This document shows positions 40,131-41,695 of a stretch of 41,695 nucleotides of DNA, piece after piece. The notes under the pieces were generated by a model. That model ran no database searches. It was given only the letters and a program-made list of their open reading frames with translations, and was not told the origin of the DNA. The DNA is taken from NCBI GenBank assembly GCA_001898485.1, contig MKTY01000001.1, positions 1 to 41,695 on the forward strand, given 5' to 3'. A program made the position numbers and the translations under genes. How positions within the stretch are numbered: the first letter of the stretch is position 1; every line of letters starts with the position of its first letter. Source of the DNA: Sphingobacteriales bacterium 46-32 (lineage in GTDB: Bacteria; Bacteroidota; Bacteroidia; Chitinophagales; Chitinophagaceae).

Positions 40131-41063
40131 TTATTCTTCACCGGTATACTGATGGCGGAGTTCTGGTTTCTGCGCACCGGCTTTTGCGGTTGCATACAAA
40201 TCGTACCAGTCCTGCGGATCAAGATCAATATTGAAAGCGTCTACGATATGTCTGATGCGGGACTCCTGCCGGGTACCAATCAGCGGCAATGCGCCGAGCT
40301 TAATCAACCAGGCCACCGCTACCGATTCAACATTGGCGCCGTAACGCGCACCAATCTCTGTAAGTTTCAGATTGAGGCGGATCGCCAGCTCATCTGTACC
40401 GTTCTCAATGCGCCCGCCCGCCAGTGGTGCCGATGCCAGTGGTCGCATATAGCGCTGCTTGATATAGTCAAACTGGCCATTGTCGAGTGCGGTAGTGTTG
40501 AGCAGGTTTAATTCAATATGATGAGTTACTATGGGAATACGCAGGTACGATGCCAGCAACTGATGCTGAAAGACAGAAAAATTGGCTACACCGATATTAC
40601 GGATCTTGCCGGAGATACGCAGACGCTCCAGTGCCAGCGCAGCCTCTTCGAGATTAGCCAGCACATCAAGCCCATCGAGCAGGAAAATATCGATATAATC
40701 TGTTTGCAGATTGCGCAGCGAATTATCTACACTCTGTGTGATATGTGCAGCAGAAGTATCCTGATAACGGACTCTTACAGCCGGTCTGGACACATGTGGC
40801 AGCAGTACGCCGCATTTTGTAAACAATACTACATCTTCGCGGCGAAAAGAACGCTGACGGATGGCTTTTCCAAAAAGTGTTTCGCATTGATAACCGCCAT
40901 AAACATCCGAATGATCAAAGGTATTGATGCCGAGCCCGAGGCAGGTTTGAATAATACGTTCCATTTCTGCGGTACTGGTACTGGCCGACTCATCCCAACG
41001 CCAGAAGCCATAGATGGCAGGCGATACCTTGGGACCTGCATCACTTAAGTAGATCTTATCCAT
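40131..41063 (-). CDS. Aldo/keto reductase-family protein lacking the catalytic histidine
   Basis: The 310-residue protein has the aldo/keto reductase barrel of the YdhF-like group. D50 and Y55 (TFDHSDVYGG) and K83 (LFTKCGV) of the catalytic tetrad are present. The usual LLHRPD, which supplies the fourth residue, reads LLDGLD here, with D130 at the histidine position. The C-terminal NADPH-binding part (LPLIGTRQESRI) looks intact. I infer either altered substrate handling, as in tetrad-variant members that reduce double bonds, or loss of oxidoreductase activity. It is the first gene of a leftward pair. Start ATG at 41061-41063. No substrate can be named. Confidence 0.85.
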   Translation of the reverse strand: MDKIYLSDAGPKVSPAIYGFWRWDESASTSTAEMERIIQTCLGLGINTFDHSDVYGGYQCETLFGKAIRQRSFRREDVVLFTKCGVLLPHVSRPAVRVRYQDTSAAHITQSVDNSLRNLQTDYIDIFLLDGLDVLANLEEAALALERLRISGKIRNIGVANFSVFQHQLLASYLRIPIVTHHIELNLLNTTALDNGQFDYIKQRYMRPLASAPLAGGRIENGTDELAIRLNLKLTEIGARYGANVESVAVAWLIKLGALPLIGTRQESRIRHIVDAFNIDLDPQDWYDLYATAKAGAQKPELRHQYTGEE

Positions 41064-41223
41064 TTTTTGAAGTTGATGGTAGTTAATGTTTAATCAAAAA
41101 ATCTTTTCGAAATGCGTAAACTATTTCATTTATAAGCCGCGATTATCATGCCGGTAAATGTCAGCAATGTGATAATTTCTTCACCTGTTAAGCATTCGTT
41201 TTATTCTACCCGATATTTCTCTG

Positions 41224-41294
41224 ACGCCGCGGTTGGACTCGAACCAACGTAAAAGGTGTTGCAGACCTGTACCTATCCACTCGGCCACGCGGCT
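41224..41294 (-). tRNA. tRNA-Cys (GCA)
   Basis: The minus strand folds into a 71-nt cloverleaf: acceptor AGCCGCG with CGCGGCG, D arm, anticodon loop CTGCAAC with GCA, T arm GTTGG/CCAAC around TTCGAGT, and U73 as expected for cysteine tRNAs. CCA is not encoded. Two non-standard positions are seen: A1 opposite G72 and C27 opposite U43. The gene is isolated between the aldo/keto reductase upstream region and a repeat-rich stretch. Confidence 0.88.
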
Positions 41295-41306
41295 GATGTA
41301 TATTTT

Positions 41307-41405
41307 AAGGTGAAAGGCTGAAGGCATAAGGTTAAAAAATATAAGGGCAGGAATATGGCCTTCCTCCTTACTTATAACTTAAAACCTACCACTTAAAACT
41401 CAAAA
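41307..41405. repeat. AAGG/CCTT-word repeat next to the tRNA gene
   Basis: The purine arm AAGGTGAAAGGCTGAAGGCA (from 41307) faces CCTTCCTCC after a spacer and continues into CTTATAACTTAAAACCTACC. The latter words match the AT half of the 65-bp units between nuoD and nuoE, in rearranged order. Confidence 0.65.
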
Positions 41406-41414
41406 ACATCCCGT

Positions 41415-41690
41415 TTATCGCTGGCCCGCCAGGCATGGCGGACCTACAGGATATTCACTCTTTGTCCTCTACCTTATACCTTTCACCCTATACCTCACTT
41501 ATAACTTAAAACTTACCACTTAAAACTCAAAAAGGGCATCCTGAAGAATCAGGACGCCGTCTCTAAAACAACTGCCTGCCAGAAATTAATCTGGCAAACG
41601 AGCTTCCTGCTTATCGCCGGCCCGCCAGGCATGGCGGGACTACAGCATATTCGTTCTTTGTCTTCTGCTTTTTCCTTCTACCCTATACCT
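41415..41690. repeat. Duplicated REP-like block, 196-bp offset
   Basis: Two copies of about 80 bases start at 41415 and 41611 with the same order: TTATCG, the palindrome CCCGCCAGGCATGGCGGG (last base changed in copy 1), CTACAG, ATATTC, TTCTTTGTC and CCTATACC words. Between them lies CTTATAACTTAAAACTTACC (from 41498), which also occurs in similar form at 41371. Confidence 0.8.
41528..41558 (-). terminator. Terminator for a gene right of the window
   Basis: On the minus strand GGCGTCCTGA and TCAGGATGCC form a 10-bp stem (one wobble) with a 4-base loop, followed by CTTTTTG. The transcript it ends must start beyond 41695. Confidence 0.8.
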
Positions 41691-41695
41691 TTAAC

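Larger units (their letters stand above)
41295..41695. other. 401-bp non-coding right end
   Basis: No gene is seen. The stretch holds AAGG/CCTT-word repeats, two copies of a REP-like block, a minus-strand terminator and a second small hairpin (TGCCAG/CTGGCA at 41577-41596). Confidence 0.8.

Overview
The window is a 41.7 kb chromosomal segment from a member of the Bacteroidota, most likely the Chitinophagaceae or a close relative (family level is inference). The reasons are several TAnnTTTG-type -7 boxes, TonB proteins with the N-terminal RNKxYGAY motif, a DUF4836 lipoprotein, separate nuoC and nuoD, a short NuoG, and a metZ-type sulfhydrylase. Start codons sit behind A-rich leaders or almost directly behind promoters, without strong Shine-Dalgarno sites.

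Layout. (1) 1-1314 is an AT-richer accessory patch. It holds the tail of an unidentified gene, a SIR2-like gene cut off in its C-terminal half, and a zinc-finger/helix-turn-helix excisionase-like gene with iteron-like repeats upstream. It abuts the 3' end of mnmE, a known type of integration site. (2) 1315-2694 is mnmE. (3) 2866-7142 is an energy-transduction cluster read leftwards: exbB, exbD, exbD, tonB, a terminator, then a second tonB. (4) 7333-23283 is a full 14-gene complex I locus read leftwards (nuoA-B-C-D-E-F-G-H-I-J-K-L-M-N). An NTF2-like secreted protein lies between nuoE and nuoF, a 65-bp tandem repeat array between nuoD and nuoE, and a MacB/FtsX-type permease follows nuoN. (5) 23503-27296 is a leftward unit: tonB, a small membrane protein, a PstS-like lipoprotein and a TPR protein. 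(6) 27793-33350 reads rightwards: low-molecular-weight phosphatase, hisS, DUF4836 lipoprotein, and an unusual ABC ATPase/permease pair. (7) 33384-41063 is mixed housekeeping: a secreted small protein, a thiolase, rlmN, two pseudouridine synthases, an STM3941-like membrane protein, metZ, a carboxypeptidase-regulatory-like protein and an aldo/keto reductase. (8) The right end holds a tRNA-Cys gene and non-coding repeats.

Functional links. Complex I makes the proton motive force, and ExbB/ExbD/TonB pass it to outer-membrane TonB-dependent transporters. The third tonB lies in an operon with a phosphate-binding-like protein and a TPR protein. MnmE, RlmN, the two pseudouridine synthases and HisS act on tRNA, rRNA or translation.

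The least explained content is non-coding. At least six intergenic gaps carry the same purine-rich AAGG words, in most cases facing pyrimidine-rich CCTT words across a short spacer. One of these is the 65-bp array inside the nuo locus. A second repeat family (CTGCGGG words, 93- and 143-bp units) fills two other gaps. Three genes (mnmE, the phosphatase, rlmN) have a TAnnTTTG box ending 4-5 nt before the ATG, which suggests leaderless mRNAs.
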